A DNA stretch of 64,000 bases. Source: CAYRGQ01 sp964423925. Lineage in GTDB: Bacteria; Bacteroidota; Bacteroidia; Sphingobacteriales; Sphingobacteriaceae. The notes under the pieces are model-generated. The model searched no databases. It saw only the letters and a list, made by a program, of their open reading frames with translations, and was not told where the DNA came from. The number at the start of each line of letters is the position of its first letter. Position 1 is the stretch's first letter. This document shows positions 33,633 through 41,918 of the stretch, piece by piece. The DNA lies in NCBI GenBank assembly GCA_964423925.1, contig CAYRGQ010000011.1, positions 7,049-71,048 of the forward strand, in the 5' to 3' direction. The position numbers and the translations under genes were made by a program.

Positions 33633-33663
33633 CAAACTTAGGGAAACTTGAATACAAAACAAA
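33633..33663 (-). promoter_or_regulatory. Promoter of the nucleotidyltransferase gene
   Basis: On the minus strand TTTG (33663-33660), a 19-bp spacer, then TAAGTTTG (33640-33633): a textbook Bacteroidota -33/-7 pair, about 75 bp before the ATG. Confidence 0.7.
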
Positions 33664-33811
33664 GCCTGAATGCCAACGGTGTGACGCAACCGCACACTTC
33701 GTAGGATACGAGCTACACCGACAATTCGGGAAATGTCCATCGTCACACTCATTAGCACTCGCACGCCACATTGGCGGAACGCCGGCCCTTCCGGACTAGG
33801 CACAGGGCATG

Positions 33812-33842
33812 TTTGCACTTATGGCAATCTTTTCTATATTTA
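33812..33842 (+). promoter_or_regulatory. Promoter of the zinc-motif membrane protein gene
   Basis: TTTG (33812-33815), 19-bp spacer, then TATATTTA (33835-33842), one mismatch to TAnnTTTG, 42 bp before the ATG at 33885. Confidence 0.6.
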
Positions 33843-33884
33843 CAACCGAATTGTAACAAATTTACGACCATACGCCGTACACAC

Positions 33885-34676
33885 ATGTCAACTCCAAACA
33901 CCCCGAACACCCGCAACAGCCAAAAAGTATTTGTAGCCAGCGATGAAGCTAAGGGAAAAGCAAAACAATTCCGTCTTTTTGCCATACTAGCCTGGATTCT
34001 CGCCATCGCAGGCCAGGTATTCGCCATTTTCAAGCTGATCAGCAATGAAACGCTTACCTACCTGATCATCGCCATCGTCGTCATCCTCATCTTGGCTATC
34101 ACGGCTTCCTGGTTATGGAAAAAAGCCAACCGGCTCGACCCCGCTTCGGAGAAGGACAAGACACGATTCTTTATCCAGAACCAGCTCGGTGCTATTATGG
34201 GCGTGTTGGCATTCCTGCCGCTCGTAGTAGTCATTTTAGCGAATAAGAACCTCGATGGCAAAACCAAAGGCATCGCAGGCGTCATCGCGGTCGTGGCCCT
34301 GCTGATCGCGGGCATATCAGGTGCGGATTTTAATCCGCCATCCGTCGAGAAATACACCAAGGAAATTCAGGAGCAAACCAATACGATCAAGACGCTCAAT
34401 TTCGACGAAGACAACGTATATTGGACGTCTGCTGGCAACCGTTATCACATCTTTGAAGATTGTCAGCATATCCGGGGCCGCGAAAGCGTGACCAACGGCA
34501 CTGTAAAAGAATCATGGGAAGCTAAGGGCATTTCCGAACTGTGCAAGACCTGCCAAAACCGAGCCATGCGCGAGCGTAGCATCGACGCGAGCGCGCTAGA
34601 TGGCCTACTGGAAACTAGCGAAATCGAGGCGCACGACCATGACCACGACCATGAAGAGGCTGTGGCAGAAAACTAG
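33885..34676 (+). CDS. Four-TM membrane protein with C-terminal Ada-like zinc motif
   Basis: A 263-residue protein with predicted membrane segments at about 31-52, 57-78, 101-119 and 128-146, then a soluble C-terminal part. This contains YHIFEDCQHI (His188, Cys193, His195) and ELCKTCQNR (Cys220, Cys223), the spacing of the small Y-H-x4-C ... C-x2-C zinc element seen at the ends of Ada-type and nuclease-associated domains. The tail is His/Asp-rich (HDHDHDHEE). No function is recognised. Start ATG 33885 with a consensus promoter upstream. It converges on the GH43 gene, 5 bp apart. Confidence 0.75.
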   Translation: MSTPNTPNTRNSQKVFVASDEAKGKAKQFRLFAILAWILAIAGQVFAIFKLISNETLTYLIIAIVVILILAITASWLWKKANRLDPASEKDKTRFFIQNQLGAIMGVLAFLPLVVVILANKNLDGKTKGIAGVIAVVALLIAGISGADFNPPSVEKYTKEIQEQTNTIKTLNFDEDNVYWTSAGNRYHIFEDCQHIRGRESVTNGTVKESWEAKGISELCKTCQNRAMRERSIDASALDGLLETSEIEAHDHDHDHEEAVAEN

Positions 34677-34681
34677 GCGGT

Positions 34682-35800
34682 TTACTGCCCTTGCTTAGTC
34701 GTCGGGCCGTTAACGGTCAGCTTACCCCTGTTGTCAATCTGCATTTCGTCAATGAACACCACGCGTTCATCGCCGGTTTCGGTGGTGCGCCCATGGTAAA
34801 CGCAAAGCATACGTCCGTCCGGCAATAACACGACACTGTTATGTCCGGTGCCCGTCACCCTGCCACCCTGTGGCGTATTCTTTTCCAGCACGGGATTGTT
34901 TTCGGCTTTTTGGTAGGGTCCAAGCGGGTCCGAAGCGGTCGCGTAGCCTACCGCGTAGTTCTCGCCGCCAAAGTGGTTGGCAGAATACATCATGTAATAC
35001 GTGTCGCCATGCTTAAAGGTGAAGGATCCTTCCGTCCAACGCCGGTTTACCTCGCGGCTCGTCACCGAGCGGCTCTCCCATTCGGCTTGCTTATCGTCCA
35101 TGGAAACCGGTGGGCGTAACAGCATGACCGGCTCGCCGACGACGCCCGAAAAATCGGGCTTCAGCTCAATGCCGTACACCCAACTCTCTTCGATCTCCTC
35201 ATACCACCCCTTGCGACGCGCCCAATCGGCCACCTCACTCTCTACCGGGTGCTTATAGCAACAGCGGGAGTAATACAGAAAAATCCGCCCGTCATCGGCA
35301 AAGTAGATATTCGCGTCAATGATGGGATATTCCGGATCAAAAATCGGGCGCTTGTACATATCCACAAAAGGACCGGTAGGCGAGTCGGAAACGGCCACGC
35401 CGATGCGGAAGTTCTCCAGCTCGTTCGTCGGGTTCTCCGCCCACTGCGCACTGTAAAACATGTAAAACTTGCCATTATGCGCGTAGACCTCGGGCGCCCA
35501 GTACGCCCCACCCCATGCAGCGGTGGAGTCGCTCCATCCGTTTACGTTGTCAGCAAAATAGACCTGACCCTCGTTTTTCCAATGCTTCAGATCGGCAGAC
35601 GAATATGCGGCGAAACCGTTCTTCGCACCACCTCCCGTGCCGTACATATAAAACCTTTCGCTTCCTTCGTCGTAAATGACGTACGGATCCCCGAATGCGA
35701 CCGGCAAGGGGTTTTCGAATGTGGTCGTCGCGTGCTGTCCCTTAGCTACCCAGACCACCAACATCCAGGTGGCAGCCAGCCAAATTGCTTTTTTCATCAT
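34682..35800 (-). CDS. Glycoside hydrolase family 43-like secreted enzyme
   Basis: The 372-residue protein has a signal peptide (to about WVAKGQ) and a five-bladed beta-propeller with GH43 residues: the base Asp in FGDPY (Asp38), the pKa-modulating Asp in IDANIYF, and the acid Glu in RRWTEGSF. GH43 enzymes are alpha-L-arabinofuranosidases, arabinanases or beta-xylosidases; WGGAYWAPEVY is common in the arabinan-active branch. It lies 33 bp after the esterase gene and probably shares its transcript. Specificity is not resolved. Confidence 0.86.
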   Translation of the reverse strand: MMKKAIWLAATWMLVVWVAKGQHATTTFENPLPVAFGDPYVIYDEGSERFYMYGTGGGAKNGFAAYSSADLKHWKNEGQVYFADNVNGWSDSTAAWGGAYWAPEVYAHNGKFYMFYSAQWAENPTNELENFRIGVAVSDSPTGPFVDMYKRPIFDPEYPIIDANIYFADDGRIFLYYSRCCYKHPVESEVADWARRKGWYEEIEESWVYGIELKPDFSGVVGEPVMLLRPPVSMDDKQAEWESRSVTSREVNRRWTEGSFTFKHGDTYYMMYSANHFGGENYAVGYATASDPLGPYQKAENNPVLEKNTPQGGRVTGTGHNSVVLLPDGRMLCVYHGRTTETGDERVVFIDEMQIDNRGKLTVNGPTTKQGQ

Positions 35801-35833
35801 GTAAGAATAACGTGTGTCGTGTTTATCACTGTA

Positions 35834-36649
35834 TTATTTCCCGGATTTTCCCCGCACGTACTTGAGCAGGATATGGAAACCTGGAGCCGCCATGGCCCCA
35901 TGGTCAAATCCATCCAGTTCATAGAGGAACGTTTGGTTGTGCCCCACTACCTTCATCATGCGGTAGAGGTAGGCAGTCTCTTCATAGCGGCCGAGCAGTT
36001 CCAGCTCGCGGTCGCCGGAGACCAGCACCAGTAGGGGCGCATCGTCCCTCACATGGTAGAGCGGCGCATACGCATCGACGATAGGTTGCTTATCACCAAT
36101 GCCGCGTTCGGCACGCACGGTCATATGCGTAATGGAATGGCCACTAAAATTAATAATCCCGGCCAGTTTGTCGGCGTCAACGCCGTAAGCGGCCAACCAG
36201 GATTTGTCAAGTCCTACCATCGTTACCAGATACCCGCCAGCCGAATGACCCGCTACGAAAATCCGGCTCGGATCGCCGCCGTATTTCTCGATATTGGCAA
36301 AGACCCACGCTATGGCGGCGGCCGTATCATCAATGTAAGCTGGGCTTTTGGCTTTCGGGCTTAGGCGGTAATTGACAGCAACAACCGCAAGCCCCTTGTT
36401 TTTCAGCTCTTCCGGAATGTGTTTCTCGCCACCGGTTATTCCGCCACCATGAAACCACACCACCGTGGCAAAGCCCTCGTCATCCGCCGGATAATATATG
36501 TCCAATACACACCGCTCCTGCATGTACGCGTCGGCCGCATTATCGCGATAACTCAGGTTTTCGTCCATGCTGTAGGACGCGGCCTGGGCCCATGCGATAC
36601 CGGCATTTGCCGACAGTATCCAAAGCAACACAAACACGGCTCTCATCAT
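35834..36649 (-). CDS. Secreted alpha/beta-hydrolase (esterase-like)
   Basis: The 271-residue protein has a signal peptide (to about IAWAQA) and an alpha/beta-hydrolase fold: oxyanion motif VWFHGGG, nucleophile elbow GHSAGG, an Asp in VSGDREL and the catalytic His in GFDHGAM. This is the pattern of carbohydrate-active and feruloyl-type esterases. It precedes the GH43 gene by 33 bp, so deacylation of a plant polysaccharide before GH43 action is a reasonable guess. Substrate is not known. Confidence 0.84.
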   Translation of the reverse strand: MMRAVFVLLWILSANAGIAWAQAASYSMDENLSYRDNAADAYMQERCVLDIYYPADDEGFATVVWFHGGGITGGEKHIPEELKNKGLAVVAVNYRLSPKAKSPAYIDDTAAAIAWVFANIEKYGGDPSRIFVAGHSAGGYLVTMVGLDKSWLAAYGVDADKLAGIINFSGHSITHMTVRAERGIGDKQPIVDAYAPLYHVRDDAPLLVLVSGDRELELLGRYEETAYLYRMMKVVGHNQTFLYELDGFDHGAMAAPGFHILLKYVRGKSGK

Positions 36650-36810
36650 AGTATAAGATTGAAGATAGCGCCTTCCGACGCGCCACTACATGCGCACCAG
36701 CGGGTGCGAAAGGGCTAAAATAGAAACTTTTTGGTTCTCGGTGGTACGTGTGCCCGCCTTTTTTCGCTGGCAGGGAGGAAACATAACGACCGATGAAATG
36801 GAAGAAACGC

Positions 36811-36839
36811 AAAAAAGCCCCCAGATCGCTCAGGAGGCT
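36811..36839 (-). terminator. rpsT: Terminator of rpsT
   Basis: On the minus strand AGCCTCC pairs with GGGGGCT (one G-U pair), 10-nt loop, followed by six T. It lies about 30 bp after the rpsT stop. Confidence 0.85.
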
Positions 36840-36869
36840 CTTTGTATCGTGGGGCCAAAGCCTTTCGCC

Positions 36870-37133
36870 TTACGCGTTCGCGCTAAGTCTATTGACGTAT
36901 TTCGTCAACTTTGACTTGTTGTTCGACGCTTTTTTCTTGTGGATCACGTTCTTCTTAGCCAAGCGGTCCAGCATGGACGTCACGCGTGGCAACAACTCTT
37001 TCGCCTCTTCAGGTGAAGTCGTGGTTCTCAATTTCTTGATTGCGTTACGTGTTGTTTTTGCTTGATACCGGTTTCTCAAGCGCTTTGCCGCGCCAGACCG
37101 AATCCTCTTGATTGCTGATTTATGATTCGCCAT
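36870..37133 (-). CDS. rpsT: 30S ribosomal protein S20
   Basis: The 87-residue, Lys/Arg-rich helical protein begins MANHKSAIKRIR and has the conserved TTRNAIKKLR and VIHKKKASNNKSKL segments of bS20, which binds 16S rRNA. It is monocistronic, with its own consensus promoter and terminator. Confidence 0.97.
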   Translation of the reverse strand: MANHKSAIKRIRSGAAKRLRNRYQAKTTRNAIKKLRTTTSPEEAKELLPRVTSMLDRLAKKNVIHKKKASNNKSKLTKYVNRLSANA

Positions 37134-37171
37134 CTCTTTGACCTAATTTTCTTATGCTAAATTTCAGGTTG

Positions 37172-37202
37172 CAAATGTACCACCTTATTTTTGAAATACA
37201 AA
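37172..37202 (-). promoter_or_regulatory. rpsT: Promoter of rpsT
   Basis: On the minus strand TTTG (37202-37199), a 19-bp spacer, and TACATTTG (37179-37172): a full consensus Bacteroidota promoter, 38 bp before the ATG. Confidence 0.78.
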
Positions 37203-37316
37203 ATCAAAGGCAACAAATTTAAAGTCAGCCCAAAGCGTTTCGTTGAGGCCACTACGCAGCGCGAGGGCATTGGCCGTTCGGAGGCTAGTAGACACGCGCA
37301 ATCCGCGAATCTTCGT

Positions 37317-37324
37317 TATCTTTG
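37317..37324 (+). promoter_or_regulatory. -7 box directly before the SPOUT methyltransferase gene
   Basis: TATCTTTG ends 4 nt before the ATG at 37329, predicting a leaderless transcript. Confidence 0.55.
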
Positions 37325-37328
37325 CGGC

Positions 37329-37877
37329 ATGCGGAAACTTTCCATGGAGCAATTGCAACGCCCGACCGTTGCGCATTTCAAGGCCCAAGAGAAACTGCCA
37401 GTCACGCTGGTACTGGATGACGTGCGAAGCATGCACAACGTAGGTTCCATTTTTCGCACCGCCGACGGTTTTGCCGTCGAGCGCATCTTCCTGTGCGGCA
37501 TCACCGGCACGCCCCCCCATCGCGAAATTGAGAAAACTGCCTTAGGCGCTACCCAGTCCGTCGACTGGCGCTACTTTGATACGGCCACCGAAGCCGCTGA
37601 GCTGCTCAGGCAGGAAGACTATCGGCTGGTGGCCGTGGAGCAAGCCCATGGAAGCACCCTGCTGCATCATTTCGCTCCGCTGCAAGGCCACCGGTATGCG
37701 CTGTTTTTTGGGAACGAAGTAAACGGCGTTTCCGACAACATCATGGAAATGGTAGACGGCTGCGTGGAAATCCCTCAGTTCGGAACCAAACATTCCTTCA
37801 ACATCACGGTAGCGGCGGGAATCGTGCTATGGGAATGCTATAGCAAGTTGCAGTTACGACACCCCGAGCAAGCCTAA
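37329..37877 (+). CDS. TrmH/SpoU-family RNA 2'-O-methyltransferase
   Basis: The 182-residue protein has the SPOUT motifs: motif 1 region DVRSMHNVGSIFRTADGF (the Asn and Arg are conserved), motif 2 LFFGNEVNGVS and motif 3 IPQFGTKHSFNITVAAGI. These enzymes methylate ribose 2'-OH of tRNA or rRNA with SAM through a trefoil knot. The target nucleotide cannot be read from sequence. The start at 37329 is preferred over an upstream frame because the promoter box ends 4 nt before it. Confidence 0.88.
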   Translation: MRKLSMEQLQRPTVAHFKAQEKLPVTLVLDDVRSMHNVGSIFRTADGFAVERIFLCGITGTPPHREIEKTALGATQSVDWRYFDTATEAAELLRQEDYRLVAVEQAHGSTLLHHFAPLQGHRYALFFGNEVNGVSDNIMEMVDGCVEIPQFGTKHSFNITVAAGIVLWECYSKLQLRHPEQA

Positions 37878-37929
37878 GCCGAGGCGCGCGAATGTTCCTG
37901 GATTGCTTCCATATATCACGCTAAAAGCG

Positions 37930-37937
37930 TAGCTTTG
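37930..37937 (+). promoter_or_regulatory. sucD: -7 box for sucD
   Basis: TAGCTTTG matches TAnnTTTG, 25 bp before the ATG; a TTG lies 24 bp upstream of it (37903-37905). Confidence 0.5.
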
Positions 37938-37962
37938 CGATACGTAAAAACCCATAAAGTAG

Positions 37963-38841
37963 ATGAGTGTATTAGTCAACAAAGATTCGAAAGTCATCGT
38001 TCAGGGATTCACAGGGAACGAGGGCACATACCATGCTTCGCAAATGATTGAATACGGCACGCAGGTTGTCGGTGGCGTAACGCCCGGCAAAGGCGGCCAA
38101 ACTCACTTAGAGCGCCCGGTATTCAACACGGTGGCAGATGCAGTGCGCGAAACCGGCGCCAATGTCTCCATTATTTTCGTGCCCCCCGCATTCGCAGCGG
38201 ACGCGATTATGGAAGCGGCGCAAGCCGGTATCGAGGTGATCGTGTGCATCACCGAAGGCATCCCTACTAAGGACATGATTCAAGTCAAATCATATTTAAG
38301 CGATAAAAAATCTACGCTCATTGGCCCGAACTGCCCCGGCATTATCACGGCCGATGAAGCCAAAATCGGCATTATGCCCGGCTTCATCTTTAAAAAAGGC
38401 ACAGTAGGCATCGTTTCCAAATCCGGAACCTTGACGTACGAGGCCGTTGACCAAACGGTAAAGGCCGGCCTGGGCATCACGACAGCCATTGGCATCGGTG
38501 GCGACCCCATCATCGGAACAACGACCAAAGAGGCCGTTGAGCTGCTGATGAATGATCCCGAAACCGAAGGAATCATCATGATCGGCGAAATTGGCGGTGG
38601 CATGGAAGCCGAAGCTGCACGCTGGATTAAGGAACACGGAACCAAGCCGGTGGTTGGGTTTATCGCCGGACAAACCGCGCCTCCCGGACGACGCATGGGC
38701 CATGCCGGCGCCATCGTGGGCGGAGCGGACGACACCGCAGAAGCCAAGATGAAAATCATGCGCGAGTGCGGCATTCGCGTGGTCGAGTCGCCTGCCGACA
38801 TTGGCAGAGCCATGGCCGAAGAGCTCGCCGTTAAGGCATAA
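37963..38841 (+). CDS. sucD: Succinyl-CoA ligase, ADP-forming, alpha subunit
   Basis: SucD carries the phosphohistidine of succinyl-CoA synthetase in the TCA cycle. The 292-residue protein has the CoA-binding segment GFTGNEGTYH, GGVTPGKGG, GPNCPGI, and the catalytic His in MGHAGAIVGG. It is a single gene here, followed by a terminator; sucC is not in the window. Confidence 0.97.
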   Translation: MSVLVNKDSKVIVQGFTGNEGTYHASQMIEYGTQVVGGVTPGKGGQTHLERPVFNTVADAVRETGANVSIIFVPPAFAADAIMEAAQAGIEVIVCITEGIPTKDMIQVKSYLSDKKSTLIGPNCPGIITADEAKIGIMPGFIFKKGTVGIVSKSGTLTYEAVDQTVKAGLGITTAIGIGGDPIIGTTTKEAVELLMNDPETEGIIMIGEIGGGMEAEAARWIKEHGTKPVVGFIAGQTAPPGRRMGHAGAIVGGADDTAEAKMKIMRECGIRVVESPADIGRAMAEELAVKA

Positions 38842-38865
38842 TTTTTTGCATAAACAACTTCTATT

Positions 38866-38892
38866 CAAGCCCTAGCCACGCGCTAGGGCTTG
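38866..38892 (+). terminator. sucD: Terminator of sucD
   Basis: CAAGCCCTAGC (38866-38876) and GCTAGGGCTTG (38882-38892) form a perfect 11-bp stem with a 5-nt loop, followed by a T-rich stretch. Confidence 0.85.
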
Positions 38893-39100
38893 TTCATTTT
38901 ATAGGCGACCGCCCTGAACAACTTCCGCCCCGCAATGGTGTGAAAAAATGTTAAAAATTAGGTCGTCCGTAATTTAATTGTTTTATTTGCGTAACGAATA
39001 ATGACAATCCTCTAGGATTTCCTTACACTTTATCGTAATTCACTACTACACGCACCATTCGCTCCTCACCCGCGGAGGACGAAAATGCAGGGAAAGAAAC

Positions 39101-40468
39101 ATGAAAAACAAGAAGAATCCGCTCCCATTCTTAATCGCAGGTTTATTATTTTTTATAGGTGCTGGCGTCATCTTCTCTTCGTTTGACGATTCACCAGCCA
39201 CGGAAGTGCCACTCGAAGCAACAACGGTGGCCGAAGCACCCGAAGCTACGCATTTCGGTATTCCGCTCAGCTCCTACACCATCGAGGACAATACAGTTGG
39301 GAAGAACGAATTCCTGTCTACCATATTGCAACGCTACCACATCGAGCTTCCGACCATACACGCCATCGCCGAAAAATCAAAGGATGTATTTGATGTTCGC
39401 CGGATTAGCGTCGGAAATCCGTACACCGTCTTCAAAGATCCGGCAGGCAAGGCTGCCCTCTTCGTATACCAACCGAACGCCGTGGACTACATCGTATATG
39501 ACCTGCGCGACTCGATTCGGGTCTACGCGGAACAGAAGCAAGTGGAACGCCGCTCCGAACAAGTGGCTGGTGTCATTGACGGTTCGCTGTACATGACGCT
39601 GCAAGAGCAGGGCGCGAGCACGGACTTGGCCGCACAATTAGCTGAAATCTACGGATGGGCCATCAACTTTTATCGGATCAACAAAGGAGACTGGTTTAAG
39701 ATCATGTACGAGCGCACCTATGTTGAAGGTGAGCCGGTGGGCACAGGACGTATTTCGTCGGCGGTATTTTCACACAACGGCAAAGAATATCAAGCCCACT
39801 ATTTCCAGGGCGATGACGAGGAAAAAGGCGGATACTATGACGAAAACGGCAAAAGCCTACGACGCAGTTTCTTGCGTGCACCCGTTAAATACACCCGCAT
39901 CTCATCGCAATATACGATGCGGCGCCTGCACCCTGTGCAACGCGTATGGCGCGCGCATCTCGGCACCGATTTCGCCGCTCCGCACGGCACGCCGATCATC
40001 GCTACGGGCGATGGCGTCGTTGTCGAGTCTGCCTACGGTAGCGGCAATGGCAACTATGTGAAAATCAAGCACGACGACGTATACAGCACCCAATATTTGC
40101 ACATGAGCAAACGGGCCGTTAAAAAAGGCCAACGCGTGGCGCAGGGCGAGGTGATTGGCTATGTGGGTAGCACGGGACTGGCCACAGGGCCCCACGTCTG
40201 CTATCGGTTTTGGAAGAACGGAAAGCAGGTAGATGCCATGGCCCAGGTATTTCCGCCCTCGACCCCCATAAAGGATGAATACCGGGTGGCATTCACGCGG
40301 ATGTTGAACCAACAGCAGCAACAGCTTGCCCGCCTGAACGTAAATGGTGCCAACACCGAATTGGCGTATAAAAGCCGCTTGATAGACTTGGGCGAGTTGC
40401 TTTCCCAAACGCAGCAAGCGACCCCGGCCGACAGTACCGTTACGTACATCCACCACAGCATGCTATAG
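39101..40468 (+). CDS. M23-family peptidase, membrane-anchored, with HxC variant motif
   Basis: 455 residues: one N-terminal membrane segment (about 10-27), a periplasmic region containing a LysM/opacity-like segment, and an M23 (LytM) domain from about 265. The first zinc motif is HLGTD (His286, Asp290) and a third His is in YLHMSK. The usual HxH motif reads PHVCYRFW, so the second His, normally a zinc ligand, is Cys367. Otherwise complete; M23 enzymes cut peptidoglycan cross-links. No tight operon partner. The 208 bp upstream of the gene show no strong TAnnTTTG box. Confidence 0.87.
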   Translation: MKNKKNPLPFLIAGLLFFIGAGVIFSSFDDSPATEVPLEATTVAEAPEATHFGIPLSSYTIEDNTVGKNEFLSTILQRYHIELPTIHAIAEKSKDVFDVRRISVGNPYTVFKDPAGKAALFVYQPNAVDYIVYDLRDSIRVYAEQKQVERRSEQVAGVIDGSLYMTLQEQGASTDLAAQLAEIYGWAINFYRINKGDWFKIMYERTYVEGEPVGTGRISSAVFSHNGKEYQAHYFQGDDEEKGGYYDENGKSLRRSFLRAPVKYTRISSQYTMRRLHPVQRVWRAHLGTDFAAPHGTPIIATGDGVVVESAYGSGNGNYVKIKHDDVYSTQYLHMSKRAVKKGQRVAQGEVIGYVGSTGLATGPHVCYRFWKNGKQVDAMAQVFPPSTPIKDEYRVAFTRMLNQQQQQLARLNVNGANTELAYKSRLIDLGELLSQTQQATPADSTVTYIHHSML

Positions 40469-40596
40469 ACGCTGGACTCCAAGCCTTCATGCAGTATCTT
40501 ACGAATAATCGTATGCCATGCCTGCGCGGCATTTCTGGCTAGCCCATGACATTACAGATATTTTTCGTTTATTTGCAGTCTGATTAATGATGCTTC

Positions 40597-41439
40597 ATGA
40601 GTTGGTTTAGACGTGACAAAGCCGGTATTAATACGGCTACAGAACATAAGAAAGAGGCTCCTGACGGACTTTGGAACAAGTGCCCGTCCTGCAAAAAGCC
40701 CCTGTTGAATATCGAACAGATCGAAAACAAGTACGTATGCCACTATTGCGGCTACCACTTGCGCATTGGCTCGGCGGCCTACTTTTCTATCGTTTTTGAC
40801 GACAACCAATTCACCGAACTTTTTGCCGGACTGCGCTCCGGCGATCCGCTAGGCTTTGTCGATACCAAACCTTATACCGAGCGGCTAGAAGAAAGTTATG
40901 CCAAGACAGGACTTAATGATGCGATCCGCTGTGCACACGGCAAGATAGACGGCCAGGATTTGGTCGTCGCCTGCATGGATTTCACCTTTATCGGCGGATC
41001 GATGGGCTCGGTAGTCGGCGAAAAAATCGCCCGTTCCATCGATTATTGTATCGAGCACAAAATCCCCTTTTTCCTGATTTCAAAATCGGGTGGCGCCCGC
41101 ATGATGGAAGCAGCATTCTCGCTGATGCAAATGGCAAAAACGTCTGCTAAACTGGCAATGCTCAGCAAAGCCAAGTTGCCATATATTTGTCTGCTCACGG
41201 ATCCCACTACGGGAGGCGTCACCGCGTCCTACGCGATGCTGGGCGACATCAACATTGCCGAGCCCGGCTCCCTTATTGGCTTTGCTGGGCCACGCGTCAT
41301 CAAGGAAACCATCAAGAAAGACTTGCCGAAAGGATTCCAGACCGCTGAATTCGTGCTGGAACACGGCTTCCTTGACTTCATCGTGGATCGCAGGCAACTA
41401 AAGACCAAGCTTAGCTCCTTCTTGAAGCTCCTGGCATAG
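40597..41439 (+). CDS. accD: Acetyl-CoA carboxylase carboxyltransferase beta subunit
   Basis: AccD transfers carboxyl from biotin to acetyl-CoA, giving malonyl-CoA. The 280-residue protein begins with a zinc ribbon (CPSCKK and CHYCGY, the four-Cys pattern) and has the crotonase-fold carboxyltransferase domain with SGGARM and GGVTASYAMLGD. Its partner accA is not in the window. Start at ATG 40597. Confidence 0.97.
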   Translation: MSWFRRDKAGINTATEHKKEAPDGLWNKCPSCKKPLLNIEQIENKYVCHYCGYHLRIGSAAYFSIVFDDNQFTELFAGLRSGDPLGFVDTKPYTERLEESYAKTGLNDAIRCAHGKIDGQDLVVACMDFTFIGGSMGSVVGEKIARSIDYCIEHKIPFFLISKSGGARMMEAAFSLMQMAKTSAKLAMLSKAKLPYICLLTDPTTGGVTASYAMLGDINIAEPGSLIGFAGPRVIKETIKKDLPKGFQTAEFVLEHGFLDFIVDRRQLKTKLSSFLKLLA

Positions 41440-41454
41440 ACTTTATTTCCCAAT

Positions 41455-41793
41455 TTATCGCCAGTACACGCGAAAGCCCCAAGGCTGGCGCACAGTCAGG
41501 TATTGGAAATCGCGCTCGTGAGCGTATGCCTCCTTCTCAAACGAAATTGCGTAATAGGCCCGCCTTCTACTGCCGTGCTGCGCCCACCGAATAAGGAATT
41601 CGAAGGCATACAGCAGGTAAAACCCCACAACCAGCAACTCAAGGGCCTGCCTAAAATGGATGCGTTAGTGGTTAAGCAACACCGCATCTTGGCGACAGCT
41701 ATCACTTGCCAGCAGGATAAAGGGGAATACGACGATGCCCCTGGCAAAGCCGAAACTAAATAGACGCGTGAGAAAACGACTGACGATAATCAT
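41455..41793 (-). pseudogene. Small HExxH-type protein gene broken by an in-frame stop
   Basis: The frame from ATG 41793 reads a plausible hydrophobic protein, then TAA at 41665-41667 (codon 43), then continues open to 41455 (112 codons without the stop). The stop falls exactly where Glu would complete H-E-R-I-H: the sequence reads NH-stop-RIHFRQALELL, one base from GAA. The second part, LLVVGFYLLYAFEFLIRW with an FEKEAYAHERDFQYL tail, is a coherent membrane protein. Small HExxH membrane proteins of this shape occur in Bacteroidota as hypothetical proteins. A sequencing error is possible. Confidence 0.7.
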
Positions 41794-41868
41794 ACCCCGT
41801 TAAGCAAGCAAGCACAAGGATATCACGAATTTAACATTTTTTAGCAACTAATATCGGGAGGTTAGTCC

Positions 41869-41876
41869 TATCTTTG
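41869..41876 (+). promoter_or_regulatory. -7 box for the second M23 peptidase gene
   Basis: TATCTTTG matches TAnnTTTG, 42 bp before the ATG at 41919, with an AT-rich TTTT at the -33 region. Confidence 0.52.
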
Positions 41877-41918
41877 TGCACCTGACGTCCAAACCATTTA
41901 CGGAATACAACAATACGT

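Larger units (their letters stand above)
33559..33884. other. Divergent intergenic region nucleotidyltransferase / membrane protein
   Basis: About 325 bp with no credible gene. Two outward promoters with consensus spacing lie here (33633-33663 leftward, 33812-33842 rightward). TTAGCACTC at 33750-33758 resembles half a CIRCE element, but no second arm follows. Confidence 0.6.

Noticed and set aside
33750..33758. TTAGCACTC, resembling half of a CIRCE heat-shock operator
   Set aside because: No GAGTGCTAA arm follows at the required distance, and it is not next to a chaperone gene.
38893..39100. Possible tRNA or riboswitch upstream of the M23 peptidase gene
   Set aside because: No cloverleaf or known aptamer pattern was found by eye; AT-rich spacer only.
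40568..40575. TTTATTTG upstream of accD, similar to a -7 box; a like sequence occurs before the M23 gene and near 57824
   Set aside because: The second base does not match TAnnTTTG and spacing is not convincing.
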